Source: Arthrobacter pullicola (lineage in GTDB: Bacteria > Actinomycetota > Actinomycetes > Actinomycetales > Micrococcaceae). Taken from it: a stretch of DNA of 64,000 nt. Under the pieces are notes generated by a model, which was not told where the DNA came from, made no database searches, and worked only from the letters and a program-made list of their open reading frames with translations. The position numbers were made by a program, and so were the translations under genes. How positions within the stretch are numbered: the first letter of the stretch is position 1; the number at the start of each line of letters is the position of its first letter. The stretch lies in the NCBI RefSeq assembly GCF_014836875.1, contig NZ_JACSQC010000003.1:46619-110618 (forward strand), written 5' to 3'. Below, one piece after another: positions 18,788 through 28,136 of the stretch.

Positions 18788-19033
18788 ATGACCGTCACGG
18801 TTTACACCAAGCCTTCGTGCGTTCAGTGCAACGCAACATACCGCGCCTTGGACAAGAAGGGCATCGCCTACCAGAGCGTCGACATGTCACAGGATCCGGA
18901 GGCTCTTGAGCGTGTCCGGGCACTCGGCTTTATGCAGGCCCCCGTGGTCATCACCGAGCAGGACTCCTGGTCCGGTTTCCGGCCCGACAAGATCGAGGAA
19001 CTGGCTCAGGCTGCAGTCACTTCCGTCGCCTAG
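18788..19033 (+). CDS. nrdH: Glutaredoxin-like protein NrdH
   Basis: This 81-aa redox protein supplies electrons to class Ib ribonucleotide reductase. It has the CVQC active site ([21 protein letters not shown]) and the C-terminal SGFRPDKI block typical of NrdH. The ATG at 18788 follows AAGGGGAG; an earlier in-frame ATG at 18764 has no such RBS. It is the first gene of nrdHIE and is preceded by NrdR-like and DnaA-like sites. Confidence 0.96.
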   Translation: MTVTVYTKPSCVQCNATYRALDKKGIAYQSVDMSQDPEALERVRALGFMQAPVVITEQDSWSGFRPDKIEELAQAAVTSVA

Positions 19034-19140
19034 GTCCGCAGGCGCGCCGGTTGACGGCCGCGGCGGGGCAGCAGCCCCGGGCCGCGGCCGAACCCCGGCA
19101 ACAGAGCATTACAGAAACCGCAGCAGAGAAGCAGGACGCA

Positions 19141-19662
19141 ATGACTTTGGGAATCGCGATGCTGACAACCGGGGCCGCTGACGGCGCCGGGAACCCGCAT
19201 CCGGCTGCCGAATCCAACCCGGAGACCTACGCCGATCTCGTTTTCTTCACCTCGGCCTCCGGCTACACCGGACGGTTCGTGGAGAAACTTGGACGCGGGG
19301 CGGCCCGGATTCCGCTCCACACCAGTGCCCCCACACTGATTGCCCACAGGCCCTTCGTCCTGGTGCTGCCGACTTACGGCGGCACGGCAGCGCAGCCCGG
19401 CGCCGCCGCCAAGGGTGCGGTGCCAAAGCAGGTCATCAAGTTCCTGAATGTCGAGCAGAACCGCTCCCTCATCCGGGGCGTGATTGGTGCCGGCAACACA
19501 AACTTCGGGGAGAACTACTGCCTGGCGGCGGACATCATTGCCGTCAAATGCCAGGTCCCCGTGCTTTATCGATTTGAACTCATGGGCACGTCCGAGGACG
19601 TCGCCACAGTAAACCAAGGATTGGAAGAGTTTTGGACACATCAGTCGCAGAAGCCGGCATGA
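19141..19662 (+). CDS. nrdI: Flavodoxin-like NrdI
   Basis: NrdI activates the dimanganese-tyrosyl radical cofactor of NrdF. The 173-aa product from ATG 19141 (AGGA 6 nt upstream) has [28 protein letters not shown] and [19 protein letters not shown], matching FMN-binding loops of the family. The first ~28 residues are extra compared with typical NrdI. A TTG 90 bp upstream would lengthen it further but has no RBS. Its stop overlaps the nrdE ATG. Confidence 0.94.
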   Translation: MTLGIAMLTTGAADGAGNPHPAAESNPETYADLVFFTSASGYTGRFVEKLGRGAARIPLHTSAPTLIAHRPFVLVLPTYGGTAAQPGAAAKGAVPKQVIKFLNVEQNRSLIRGVIGAGNTNFGENYCLAADIIAVKCQVPVLYRFELMGTSEDVATVNQGLEEFWTHQSQKPA

Positions 19663-21797
19663 CGGACTCCAAGGAGCTGCCGGAAGCCTATAAGGGCCTG
19701 GGCTATCACGAGCTCAACGCCATGCTGAACCTCTACGGCAAGAACGGTGAAATCCAGTTCGACGCCGACCGTGCGGCTGCACGCCAGTACTTCCTCCAGC
19801 ACGTGAACAACAACACCGTGTTCTTCCACGACCTGGAAGAGAAGCTGGATTACCTCGTAAAGAACGAGTACTACGAGCGCGAGACGCTCGACCAGTACAC
19901 GATGAACTTCATCCGCGAGCTCTACCAGCGCGCGTACAAGAAGAAGTTCCGCTTCGAGACCTTCCTCGGCGCGTTCAAGTTCTACACCTCCTACACGCTG
20001 AAGACTTTCGACGGCAAGCGTTACCTGGAACGCTACGAGGACCGCGTCTGCATGGTTGCCCTGCACCTGGCCCGCGGCAACGAGCAGCTGGCCGAGCAGA
20101 TCGTGGACGAAATCATTGAGGGCCGCTTCCAGCCGGCCACTCCCACCTTCCTGAACGCCGGCAAGAAGCAGCGCGGCGAGCTGGTCTCCTGCTTCCTGCT
20201 GCGCATCGAAGACAACATGGAGTCGATCGGCCGGTCCATCAACTCCGCGCTGCAGCTCTCCAAGCGCGGCGGCGGCGTCGCCTTCGCGCTGACCAACATC
20301 CGCGAGGTCGGCGCGCCGATCAAGCAGATCGAGAACCAGTCCTCCGGCGTCATCCCCGTCATGAAGCTCCTTGAGGATTCCTTCTCCTACGCCAACCAGC
20401 TCGGTGCCCGCCAGGGCGCCGGCGCCGTCTACCTGCACGCCCACCACCCGGACATCAACCGGTTCCTGGATACCAAGCGGGAAAACGCCGACGAGAAGAT
20501 CCGGATCAAGACCCTCTCCCTCGGCGTCGTCATTCCGGACATCACCTTCGAACTGGCCAAGCGGGATGAGGACATGTACCTGTTCTCCCCGTACGACGTC
20601 GAAAAGGTCTACGGCATGCCGTTCTCCGACGTCTCGGTCACCGAGAAGTACTACGAAATGGTGGACGATTCCCGGATCAAGAAGACCAAGATCAAGGCCC
20701 GCGAGTTCTTCCAGACCCTCGCCGAGATCCAGTTCGAATCCGGTTACCCGTACATCATGTTCGAGGACACCGTGAACCGGGAAAACCCGATTGACGGCAA
20801 GATCATCATGTCCAACCTGTGCTCGGAGATCCTCCAGGTTTCCCAGCCCACCACGTACCACGACGATCTCTCCTATGACGAGACCGGCAAGGACATCTCC
20901 TGCAACCTGGGTTCGCTGAACATCGCGAAGACCATGGACTCGCCGGACTTCGGCCGGACCATCGAGACAGCCATCCGGACCCTGACCGCGGTGTCGGACA
21001 TGAGCCACATCGGCTCGGTTCCTTCCATCGCCCGGGGCAACGACCAGTCCCACGCCATTGGCCTGGGCCAGATGAACCTGCACGGCTACCTGGCCCGGGA
21101 GCGGGTCCACTACGGCTCCGAAGAGGGCATCGACTTCACGAACATCTACTTCTACACGGTCGTTTACCACGCCGTGCGGGCCTCGAACCTGCTGGCCATC
21201 GAAACCGGCCGTACCTTCGCCGGCTTCGAGAAGTCCAAGTACGCCAGCGGTGAGTTCTTCGACAAGTACGTGAACCAGGAATGGGTTCCGCAGACCGAAC
21301 GGGTGCGTGAACTGTTCGAAAACGTGCAGATCCCGACCCAGGAGGACTGGGCGGCGCTGCGCGAGTCGGTCATGGCGCACGGTATCTACAACCAGAACCT
21401 GCAGGCCGTTCCGCCGACCGGCTCGATCTCCTACATCAACAACTCCACCTCCTCCATCCACCCGGTGGCATCGAAGATCGAGATCCGCAAGGAAGGCAAG
21501 CTGGGGCGCGTGTACTACCCGGCTCCGTACCTGACGAACGACAACCTGGAGTACTACCAGGATGCGTACGAAATCGGCTACGAGAAGATCATCGACACCT
21601 ACGCCGCTGCCACGCAGCACGTGGATCAGGGCCTGTCGCTGACGCTGTTCTTCAAGGACACCGCCACTACCCGCGACATCAACAAGGCGCAGATCTACGC
21701 CTGGCGCAAGGGCATCAAGACCATCTACTACATCCGTCTGCGCCAGCTTGCCCTGGAAGGCACCGAAGTTGAGGGCTGCGTCTCCTGCATGCTGTAG
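19659..21797 (+). CDS. nrdE: Class Ib ribonucleoside-diphosphate reductase, alpha subunit
   Basis: This catalytic subunit reduces ribonucleoside diphosphates to deoxy forms. The 712-aa protein has the substrate-site cysteine region ([13 protein letters not shown]), NLCSEILQ, the radical-transfer tyrosines near the C-terminus ([10 protein letters not shown]) and the terminal CVSCML pair that is reduced by NrdH. There is no long ATP-cone, as expected for class Ib. The ATG at 19659 overlaps the nrdI TGA. A TTG 27 bp upstream with GGAAGAG is an alternative start. Confidence 0.97.
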   Translation: MTDSKELPEAYKGLGYHELNAMLNLYGKNGEIQFDADRAAARQYFLQHVNNNTVFFHDLEEKLDYLVKNEYYERETLDQYTMNFIRELYQRAYKKKFRFETFLGAFKFYTSYTLKTFDGKRYLERYEDRVCMVALHLARGNEQLAEQIVDEIIEGRFQPATPTFLNAGKKQRGELVSCFLLRIEDNMESIGRSINSALQLSKRGGGVAFALTNIREVGAPIKQIENQSSGVIPVMKLLEDSFSYANQLGARQGAGAVYLHAHHPDINRFLDTKRENADEKIRIKTLSLGVVIPDITFELAKRDEDMYLFSPYDVEKVYGMPFSDVSVTEKYYEMVDDSRIKKTKIKAREFFQTLAEIQFESGYPYIMFEDTVNRENPIDGKIIMSNLCSEILQVSQPTTYHDDLSYDETGKDISCNLGSLNIAKTMDSPDFGRTIETAIRTLTAVSDMSHIGSVPSIARGNDQSHAIGLGQMNLHGYLARERVHYGSEEGIDFTNIYFYTVVYHAVRASNLLAIETGRTFAGFEKSKYASGEFFDKYVNQEWVPQTERVRELFENVQIPTQEDWAALRESVMAHGIYNQNLQAVPPTGSISYINNSTSSIHPVASKIEIRKEGKLGRVYYPAPYLTNDNLEYYQDAYEIGYEKIIDTYAAATQHVDQGLSLTLFFKDTATTRDINKAQIYAWRKGIKTIYYIRLRQLALEGTEVEGCVSCML

Positions 21798-21806
21798 CCC
21801 ACTTAA

Positions 21807-21845
21807 AGGCTTGAGGAGTCAAGCTGTAGGAAGCCTGACTCCTCA
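21807..21845 (+). other. Competing hairpins after nrdE
   Basis: TGAGGAGTCA (21812-21821) pairs perfectly with TGACTCCTCA (21836-21845). AGGCTT (21807-21812) can instead pair with AAGCCT (21831-21836). The two pairings cross, so only one can form easily. No T-tract is present. Confidence 0.5.
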
Positions 21846-21910
21846 TGAAAGTCCCGGTGTAACCGAGACAGTCCCATTTGCGATGGTCTGTCGAGCTTAC
21901 AGGAGTTGTC

Positions 21911-21928
21911 GGCCTTCTGTCGAAGGCC
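21911..21928 (+). other. Stem-loop upstream of the 19-codon ORF
   Basis: GGCCTTC, loop TGTC, GAAGGCC forms a perfect 7-bp stem, 22 bp before the AAAGGAGG Shine-Dalgarno sequence of the small ORF at 21965. It could influence access to that site. Confidence 0.45.
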
Positions 21929-21964
21929 CTCCGACCGGGCAGGACTCCGAAAGGAGGGGTTGTT

Positions 21965-22024
21965 ATGGCTATTCGCCGTACGATTCGCCGGACTATCCGG
22001 ATCACGGTTCGTCCCGTCAGGTGA
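21965..22024 (+). CDS. Arg-rich 19-residue micro-ORF between nrdE and nrdF
   Basis: The ORF encodes MAIRRTIRRTIRITVRPVR and starts 7 nt after AAAGGAGG, a full-strength Shine-Dalgarno sequence better than those of the surrounding nrd genes. Eight of 19 residues are Arg, in an IRRT-type repeat. It may be a leader-type peptide, a tiny nucleic-acid-binding protein, or a chance ORF. The strong RBS with ideal spacing is the main support. Nothing comparable is recognised. Confidence 0.4.
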   Translation: MAIRRTIRRTIRITVRPVR

Positions 22025-22069
22025 CGAATTTCATGTCCGCTGTGAGATCGACAGACGAGGGGAGGAACC

Positions 22070-22168
22070 ATGGCAAAAGGGTCATACCGCAGCGCTAAGA
22101 CAGGCCGCTATGTAACCGACAAATATGGAAAGTCGCACCCCGCGACGACCGTAAAAGAATCTAAGTAG
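22070..22168 (+). CDS. 32-residue small protein with RSAxTGRYV motif
   Basis: The ORF starts behind GGGGAGGAACC-ATG and encodes a basic peptide containing YRSAKTGRYVTDKYGKSHP and ending TTVKESK. A short-protein motif of the type R-S-A-x-T-G-[RK]-[FY]-V...H/N-P-x-T-T is, from memory, widespread in bacteria as unnamed proteins of 30-60 aa. That resemblance and the strong RBS make this likely to be a real gene. It lies between nrdE and nrdF and is followed by a perfect 12-bp hairpin. Function unknown. Confidence 0.65.
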   Translation: MAKGSYRSAKTGRYVTDKYGKSHPATTVKESK

Positions 22169-22176
22169 TAGCGCCC

Positions 22177-22215
22177 GAGTGCTGGGAGCGGGCATGTTGC
22201 CCCCTCCCAGCACTC
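22177..22215 (+). terminator. Hairpin after the 32-codon ORF
   Basis: GAGTGCTGGGAG (22177-22188) and CTCCCAGCACTC (22204-22215) are perfectly complementary 12-mers with a 15-nt loop. The T-tract is absent (CTGTGTAG follows), so termination would be partial. It separates the micro-ORFs from nrdF, which would then need its own promoter; TAGAAT at 22266-22271 is a possible -10. Confidence 0.5.
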
Positions 22216-22273
22216 CTGTGTAGTCGCGATCGCTACACGTGGGTGCGGCTTCCTTGTGGAGCAACTAGAATGA

Positions 22274-23305
<1,032 letters not shown>

Positions 23306-23326
23306 TTCCCCGGAGGGTTCCTCCAA

Positions 23327-23376
23327 AAACATTGCAGCCGCAGCGGGCTAACCAGCCCGCTGCGGCTGCAATGTTT
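23327..23376 (+). terminator. Strong 23-bp hairpin after nrdF
   Basis: AAACATTGCAGCCGCAGC... (23327-23349) is perfectly complementary to 23354-23376 around the tetraloop AACC, and ends in TTT. It can work for nrdF and in reverse for the convergent arfB. Confidence 0.8.
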
Positions 23377-23475
23377 AACCTTCCTGCCTGACTTAGCCTG
23401 CCTGACCTGCTGGTGAATTAGCCTGCCCTGTCGGGCCTGCTCACATCAAGCGTGCTCCTGAACAGCTGAACGGGG

Positions 23476-23898
23476 TTAGTCCCTCGGAGGCTTCTGCCGT
23501 TGCTGCTTGGTTGCTGAGCGCTGCTTCTTCGCATCAAGGCGCCGGAAGTTGGAACCCCGGGTGGGTTTGGTCCGGCGGCGCCCGGCAGGTGCAGGTGCAA
23601 GCCCGTCCGCCACCAGCGCGGCGAGCCTGGCCAGGGCGATCTCCCGGTTACGCAGCTGGGAACGCTGTTCAGACACTGTCACAACCAGCGATCCGGCAAT
23701 CATTCGGCGTTTGAGGCGCTGGAACAGTTTTGCGCGCTGGTCTTCCGACAGCACCGCTGAGTCCGCCACGTTCCAGGACAGGGCGACCCGGCTGTCCGTG
23801 GTGTTGACGTGCTGGCCCCCCGGACCGGACGAACGGGAGAACCGCCACTCAAGTTCCGAGGCGGGAATCGTCAGCTCCGGCGATACCAATAGATCCAT
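23476..23898 (-). CDS. arfB: Peptidyl-tRNA hydrolase ArfB (ribosome rescue)
   Basis: This 140-aa RF-1-like protein has the catalytic GGQ loop (SRSSGPGGQHVNTTDSRVAL) near residues 20-35. It also has the basic C-terminal tail (RRTKPTRGSNFRRLDAKKQRS...) that enters the empty mRNA channel of stalled ribosomes. It therefore rescues non-stop complexes without a stop codon. The start at 23898 (MDLLVSPEL) is set by family length; upstream in-frame codons would add an unlikely 56-aa extension. It is convergent with nrdF across a strong terminator. Confidence 0.93.
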   Translation of the reverse strand: MDLLVSPELTIPASELEWRFSRSSGPGGQHVNTTDSRVALSWNVADSAVLSEDQRAKLFQRLKRRMIAGSLVVTVSEQRSQLRNREIALARLAALVADGLAPAPAGRRRTKPTRGSNFRRLDAKKQRSATKQQRQKPPRD

Positions 23899-24084
23899 GG
23901 TTCCAGCGTCGCATGAAAGTGCTGGGCCCTCACTCCTGGGTATTTGCCGGACAGATAAAGCTTGGATTGCGGGAATTTCCCCTTGTGCAGGCGGATACGT
24001 GGTCCCGAGTATCTGGGACCGCTTGAAAGTTGGACGCCAGCGTTTCACTGTAGTGATAGGCCACAATGCAGCGGAGGGGAGACC

Positions 24085-24777
24085 ATGGGTGGTCCCGTTT
24101 GGGAGATAGCCCTAGCCGTTTTGCCAGCCCTCATCACGGCGGCTGTCACCGGACTAGGCTTTCTGCTCGCTGAGCGTCGCAAGGACAAAGGGGCCCTACT
24201 TCAGCGTTCTACAGTCATATCCGAAGAATCGGCACGCGTTCGATACCTGCGCTCGTGGTTGGAGACTTACGACTTAATGCCAGAGAACGCGTCCGGACAA
24301 ACAGGGCAGGCTAGAGACGCTGTGGGTGCTGATCTCGCAGCATCACATGCGCGATTATCAAATGCCCTCGAACGTTCCTCAGACGACGGGCGTCCTTCGT
24401 TGGCAGGCCGGGTGTGGCAGCGAATTCTGCTCGTGCCCCTTCGCCGTCCGTTCGCTCGCGCTATCCGCTGGGGATACTGGTTCTTTCTGTTTATCGGAGT
24501 AGTCTTTTCGCTGGCCTTTATGACATCCGGATACCAATCGCCCAACGGTACCCCTGCCTCACCGCTCACCGTGTTTGCTTCGACCTCCCTAATGTTCGCC
24601 ATATTTTTTGGAATCGCAATGTTGTTTCGGGGATGGTCGGCGTGGCTGGAACGTCGCTATATCTTGCGCTCCAACCCGGGATCTCCGGTGCCGGCGGAGA
24701 CTCAAATCAAGCGGCCTTATAACGCACCTCCCCAAGGATCGGCAGGTGGCTTCGGCCCCCCATACCCGCAGCCGTAG
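24085..24777 (+). CDS. Membrane protein of unknown function, atypical composition
   Basis: This 230-aa protein has an N-terminal helix (IALAVLPALITAAVTGLGFLL), a charged middle, two close C-terminal helices (WFFLFIGVVFSLAFMTSG and LTVFASTSLMFAIFFGIAMLF) and a Pro/Gly-rich tail. GGAGGGGA precedes the ATG. The gene uses TTA, ATA, CTA and TCA codons that its neighbours largely avoid, so it is visibly less GC-rich and may have been acquired. No family is recognised. Confidence 0.7.
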   Translation: MGGPVWEIALAVLPALITAAVTGLGFLLAERRKDKGALLQRSTVISEESARVRYLRSWLETYDLMPENASGQTGQARDAVGADLAASHARLSNALERSSDDGRPSLAGRVWQRILLVPLRRPFARAIRWGYWFFLFIGVVFSLAFMTSGYQSPNGTPASPLTVFASTSLMFAIFFGIAMLFRGWSAWLERRYILRSNPGSPVPAETQIKRPYNAPPQGSAGGFGPPYPQP

Positions 24778-24862
24778 GCGATCCGCATTACACGGTTGTT
24801 CGTAGTGTTAGATCCTTGGTTCGACGATGCGCGAAAGCGCATCCGGATCCCGGTAAGCCGAG

Positions 24863-25237
24863 TCAGGGCAGTTCCTGCTGGTACAGCCGGTCGGTCGGCA
24901 GGAGCAGCACCACCGAGGCCCGCATGTCGGCAGACTTGGCGATGGCACCTTCTGCAGACGGTGCTACATGCACCCGGTCGCGCCGCACTTCCTGGATCAG
25001 GACCTGCATCCGCTCACCGTCGACGTCGAGCCACCAGTTCTCAGTGAACATCCGCAGTCCCAGTTCATCCAACAGGCTCTCCGCGTCCTCCAGTTCCATG
25101 GCCTCGGCCCGCTGCCGGTGCAGCAGGTCGAAGGGGACAAAGCCGCCCTCGGGCGCCATATGGATGTAGCCAACATGCTCGCCGTCGAGCCTGCGGAGGT
25201 GGTCGAAGGTGTTCTCCTGAGGCAGGGGCGTAGGCAT
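24863..25237 (-). CDS. Conserved-type hypothetical protein
   Basis: This 124-aa acidic soluble protein contains LDGEHVGYIHMAPEGGFVPF near the N-terminus and a beta-rich C-terminal half. It has no membrane helix or catalytic motif that can be named. It starts only 9 bp after the stop of the YafY-type regulator in the same direction, so the two are probably cotranscribed. The normal codon use and the RBS (AGGATC) support its being real. Confidence 0.65.
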   Translation of the reverse strand: MPTPLPQENTFDHLRRLDGEHVGYIHMAPEGGFVPFDLLHRQRAEAMELEDAESLLDELGLRMFTENWWLDVDGERMQVLIQEVRRDRVHVAPSAEGAIAKSADMRASVVLLLPTDRLYQQELP

Positions 25238-25246
25238 GGGAGGATC

Positions 25247-26224
25247 CTAGCGGGTTGCGTCTGCTGCCGCGGCGGCGAACCGCGAGGCAAGAGTCCCGAA
25301 TGCTGCTGCGAGCTGCGGCGGACTAATCACCTGAATATCGGCGTCGAACCGGCCGAATGAGGCCGCCAGCGACACCCAGGACCAGGAACCCGCCGTCAGC
25401 CGGCACTGCCCGGTGCCAAGATCCTCAACTACCCCGTCCCCGGCGAAGGGCAGCACCTGGACGGCGGGCAGGCTCAGCACCACACTGCCGCTGCAGGGCC
25501 AGGCGTCTGCCTGATCTGAGCCCTTGAACCGTGCCGCCACAAACTGGCGCACGTCACCGCCCGGGAGTTCCCGCGGGGTGAAGCGCGGTCCGGCCGGGGT
25601 GCGGGGGTGCATCCGGTCGGCCCGGAAGATCCGCCAGTCTCCGCGTTCCAGATCCCACCCCACCAGGTACCAACGCCCCCGTACCGTGACCAGATGATGC
25701 GGCTCAACCCGGCGGACAGGCGCGGGGGTGTCCGGTGTATCCGGCTGCCCTGCCGGGTAGTCGAAGCGCAGGACTTCCTTGGCGTGGACAGCGCTGGACA
25801 GGGCCAGGAGCACGTCGGGAGCCACAGGGGCAGTGCGTCCCGCGGGAATGGCCGTGAACTCCAGGGCATCAAGCCGGTGGCGCAGCCGCGAAGGGAGAAC
25901 CTGCCGCACGGTTGTCAGAGCCCGCAGTGCTGCTTCCTCAATCCCGGCTCCGCTGGCGGCTGCCGTCTGGAGGGCGACGGCGAGGGCCACAGCCTGGTCG
26001 TCGTCGAACAGCAGGGGTGGCAGTTCGGAGCCTGCGTCCAGGCGGTATCCGCCGTCCGGTCCTTTGACCGCGCTGATGCGGTAGCCCATTTCCCGCAGCC
26101 GGTCGACGTCGCGGCGGATGGTCCGGTGGCTGACCTCCAGGCGGCCGGCTAGAACTTCGCCGGGCCAGTCCCGCCGCGTCTGCAGCAGGGAAAGCAGATG
26201 AAGCAGCCGGGAAGTTGTGGTCAT
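25247..26224 (-). CDS. YafY/WYL-family transcriptional regulator
   Basis: This 325-aa protein has an N-terminal HTH_11 domain (LLSLLQTRRDWPGEVLAGRLEVSHRTIRRDVDRLREMGY) and a WYL domain (about 140-230: VEPHHLVTVRGRWYLVGWDLERGDWRIFRADRM). WYL domains bind nucleic-acid-derived or other ligands, and these proteins usually repress nearby genes. It is divergent from a VOC-family gene. The intergenic inverted repeat at 26242-26270 is a good candidate operator. Confidence 0.93.
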   Translation of the reverse strand: MTTTSRLLHLLSLLQTRRDWPGEVLAGRLEVSHRTIRRDVDRLREMGYRISAVKGPDGGYRLDAGSELPPLLFDDDQAVALAVALQTAAASGAGIEEAALRALTTVRQVLPSRLRHRLDALEFTAIPAGRTAPVAPDVLLALSSAVHAKEVLRFDYPAGQPDTPDTPAPVRRVEPHHLVTVRGRWYLVGWDLERGDWRIFRADRMHPRTPAGPRFTPRELPGGDVRQFVAARFKGSDQADAWPCSGSVVLSLPAVQVLPFAGDGVVEDLGTGQCRLTAGSWSWVSLAASFGRFDADIQVISPPQLAAAFGTLASRFAAAAADATR

Positions 26225-26241
26225 GTTTTCGATCGTAGTTC

Positions 26242-26270
26242 CAGTAGAGGACAGAAGCTGACCTCTACTG
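26242..26270. promoter_or_regulatory. Inverted-repeat operator between YafY regulator and VOC gene
   Basis: CAGTAGAGG (26242-26250) and CCTCTACTG (26262-26270) are perfect 9-bp arms separated by 11 bp (20-bp centre spacing, two helical turns). The site lies 18 bp from the regulator start and 73 bp before the VOC gene, so one dimer could control both directions. Confidence 0.65.
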
Positions 26271-26342
26271 CTGTGAGAGTGGTGTTAACCCGGAAAACCG
26301 GGAACTCCGCACCTTCCGTGGTGCATCAGCTAAGGAGCCGTC

Positions 26343-26768
26343 ATGTCAGTTACGACCACCCCACACCTGAACTTCCGCGGCGAAGCCGCCAAGGCACTCG
26401 AGTTTTACCAGTCCGTTTTTGGCGGACAGCTTGTCCTCATCACCAACGAGGACGCACACTCCGTGGAAACGCCCGAGGAGGCGAAGCAGATCAAGTTCGG
26501 CCAGGTCACCGGCGCGGACGGCTTCCAGATCATGGCCTATGACGTGCCGTCGGGCACCTCCTACGACCAGGGCGAAAAATCCGTGTTCATCTCTGTCCGC
26601 GGCGATTCGGCAGATGAAATCACCGAACTGTGGAACAAGCTCTCCGCAGGGTCGGCCATCGTGGAAGACCTCGGCCCGTCCGGCTTCGCACCGCTGTACG
26701 GCATGCTCAAGGATCCCTTCGGAGTGGTCTGGGTGCTCGACGTAGCAGTGCCGTGGGACGCTTCCTGA
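26343..26768 (+). CDS. VOC-family (PhnB-like) protein
   Basis: This 141-aa protein has the PhnB/glyoxalase-like start (PHLNFRGEAAKALEFYQSVFGGQL) and the late motif MLKDPFGVVWVLDV. This is the 3-demethylubiquinone-9 3-methyltransferase-like subgroup. Such proteins bind small molecules, and their catalytic role is usually unknown. AAGGAG precedes the ATG. Divergence from a YafY/WYL regulator is a recurring pair, suggesting regulated expression. Confidence 0.85.
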   Translation: MSVTTTPHLNFRGEAAKALEFYQSVFGGQLVLITNEDAHSVETPEEAKQIKFGQVTGADGFQIMAYDVPSGTSYDQGEKSVFISVRGDSADEITELWNKLSAGSAIVEDLGPSGFAPLYGMLKDPFGVVWVLDVAVPWDAS

Positions 26769-26790
26769 TCAAGCAGAGCCTCAGCCATGG

Positions 26791-26825
26791 CCCCGGTTCG
26801 GCAGGCTCACCCTGCCGAACCGGGG
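26791..26825 (+). terminator. Perfect 15-bp hairpin after the VOC gene
   Basis: CCCCGGTTCGGCAGG and CCTGCCGAACCGGGG pair perfectly around CTCAC and are followed by TTTCC. It probably terminates the VOC transcript and the convergent small gene. Confidence 0.7.
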
Positions 26826-26882
26826 TTTCCGGTCCAGGGGTGAGGCTATCCGGGTAGCGGTGGGCTGGCGATTGGGGGGCGG

Positions 26883-27173
26883 CTAATGGGGGAGTGGGAT
26901 CCGCCTCCAGCCCTCGGAATCGACTTCGAGGAGGGCGGGAATCGTGCCAGCCAGCCCCCGCCGCTGCAGGATCTCCACCAGCTCAGCAAGGGGAGCGCGG
27001 ATCACGAACGTTTCGCCGCGGAACAGATCTGCGGATTCTTCAACCAGTGCGTCCGCGGTGCCTGGCACCGGCGCCTCGAAGCTGGCGGCCACCGGCAGCC
27101 GCTTGAGCCACGGCGGCGGCAGCACCTGGTCCTCAAGCAGGACAGCGGTGGCGGGGCACTGCAGATCGGTCAC
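26883..27173 (-). CDS. Hypothetical protein, 96 aa
   Basis: The product is small, acidic and soluble. It contains LLEDQVLPPPWLKRLPVAASFE, then GETFVIRAPLAELVEILQRRGLAGTIPALLEVDSEGWRRIP. The GTG start follows GGAG. It is not recognised as a named family, and no membrane segment or cysteine cluster is seen. The codon bias resembles that of the neighbouring genes. Confidence 0.6.
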   Translation of the reverse strand: MTDLQCPATAVLLEDQVLPPPWLKRLPVAASFEAPVPGTADALVEESADLFRGETFVIRAPLAELVEILQRRGLAGTIPALLEVDSEGWRRIPLPH

Positions 27174-27319
27174 GGGACTCCATCTCTTCCGGGAGGCTCC
27201 CTGGGAGCCGAGGCGGCACCGGCTCTTTGAGGAGCTTTCGAGGATAGTCCACTTCCGGCCTCCGCGTCGGTACTAACGGGCACGGCGCGATTGTGGGAAA
27301 GTTGCGGGGGAGGAAAAGC

Positions 27320-28102
27320 ATGCCGCGTCAGCACGTCAACACACACATCGCCATGATCGTGTGTGTATGCCTGTGCCTGCTGGCCTACCTTTCCTGGTCC
27401 GCGCCGGAGCCCGACATCAATGCCAGCGCACCTGCTTCGGATTCGGAGAGGACAACCAGCGCAGCTGCTTCCGATCCGGACGCGGAGACCAGTGCCCCTG
27501 CCCCAGCCCCGGCGACGGCCAGCGCGCCCGGCCCGGACTTCGACTCACCGCAGAGCGTCACCGTTGTGGTCAACAAACACCGCCCGCTGACAGACCGCGC
27601 CTACGTCCCCGGAGACCTGGCCGACGCCTCAGGGGTGCAGCTGCGCGCAGAAGCCGCGGCCGCCTACCTGCAGATGAGCGCCGACGCCGCGGCGGCAGGC
27701 ATCGGGCTAACCGCCGTCAGCGGCTTCCGGGCCGCGGATGCGCAGGGGCTGCTTCACGACTCCTACACCCAAAACTACGGAGTGAGCACTGCCGAGGCCA
27801 TCTCCGCCCGCGCGGGCTTCAGTGAGCACCAGACCGGATTGGCAGTGGATATCGGCAACAATGACGGCGCCTGCTCACTGCAGTCCTGCTTCGCCACCAC
27901 CCCGGCCGGCGCCTGGGCCGCAGCCAATGCCCACCGGTTCGGGTTCATCATCCGCTATCCGAACGGAGCGGAACACATCACCGGGTTCACTTACGAACCC
28001 TGGCATCTCCGCTACGTGGGCCCGGACGTTGCGCAGAAACTGTTCGACGCCGGAATCACCTTGGAAGAGCACGCCGGCCTGCCGCCCGCCCCGGGCTACT
28101 AA
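27320..28102 (+). CDS. VanY-type D-alanyl-D-alanine carboxypeptidase, membrane anchored
   Basis: This 260-aa protein starts with a signal anchor (IAMIVCVCLCLLAYLSW) and a Ser/Ala/Pro linker (~35-85). An M15B zinc peptidase domain follows, with SGFRAADAQ, SEHQTGLAVDIG (the SxHxxGxAxD zinc motif) and EPWHLRYVG (third ligand and base). It trims peptidoglycan stem peptides outside the membrane. GGGAGG lies 7 nt before the ATG at 27320; a GTG 27 bp upstream is less likely. No van regulatory genes are nearby, so it is probably a wall-maintenance enzyme. Confidence 0.92.
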   Translation: MPRQHVNTHIAMIVCVCLCLLAYLSWSAPEPDINASAPASDSERTTSAAASDPDAETSAPAPAPATASAPGPDFDSPQSVTVVVNKHRPLTDRAYVPGDLADASGVQLRAEAAAAYLQMSADAAAAGIGLTAVSGFRAADAQGLLHDSYTQNYGVSTAEAISARAGFSEHQTGLAVDIGNNDGACSLQSCFATTPAGAWAAANAHRFGFIIRYPNGAEHITGFTYEPWHLRYVGPDVAQKLFDAGITLEEHAGLPPAPGY

Positions 28103-28136
28103 GCAGGCATGGCTGGCAGCCTGCCCCGGGCCGCAG

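Noticed and set aside
19641-21620. Very long open frame (about 660 codons) antisense to nrdE
   Set aside because: nrdE matches class Ib RNR motifs along its whole length. The antisense frame is stop-free only because GC-biased codons rarely create stops on the other strand. It has no family motif and no RBS.
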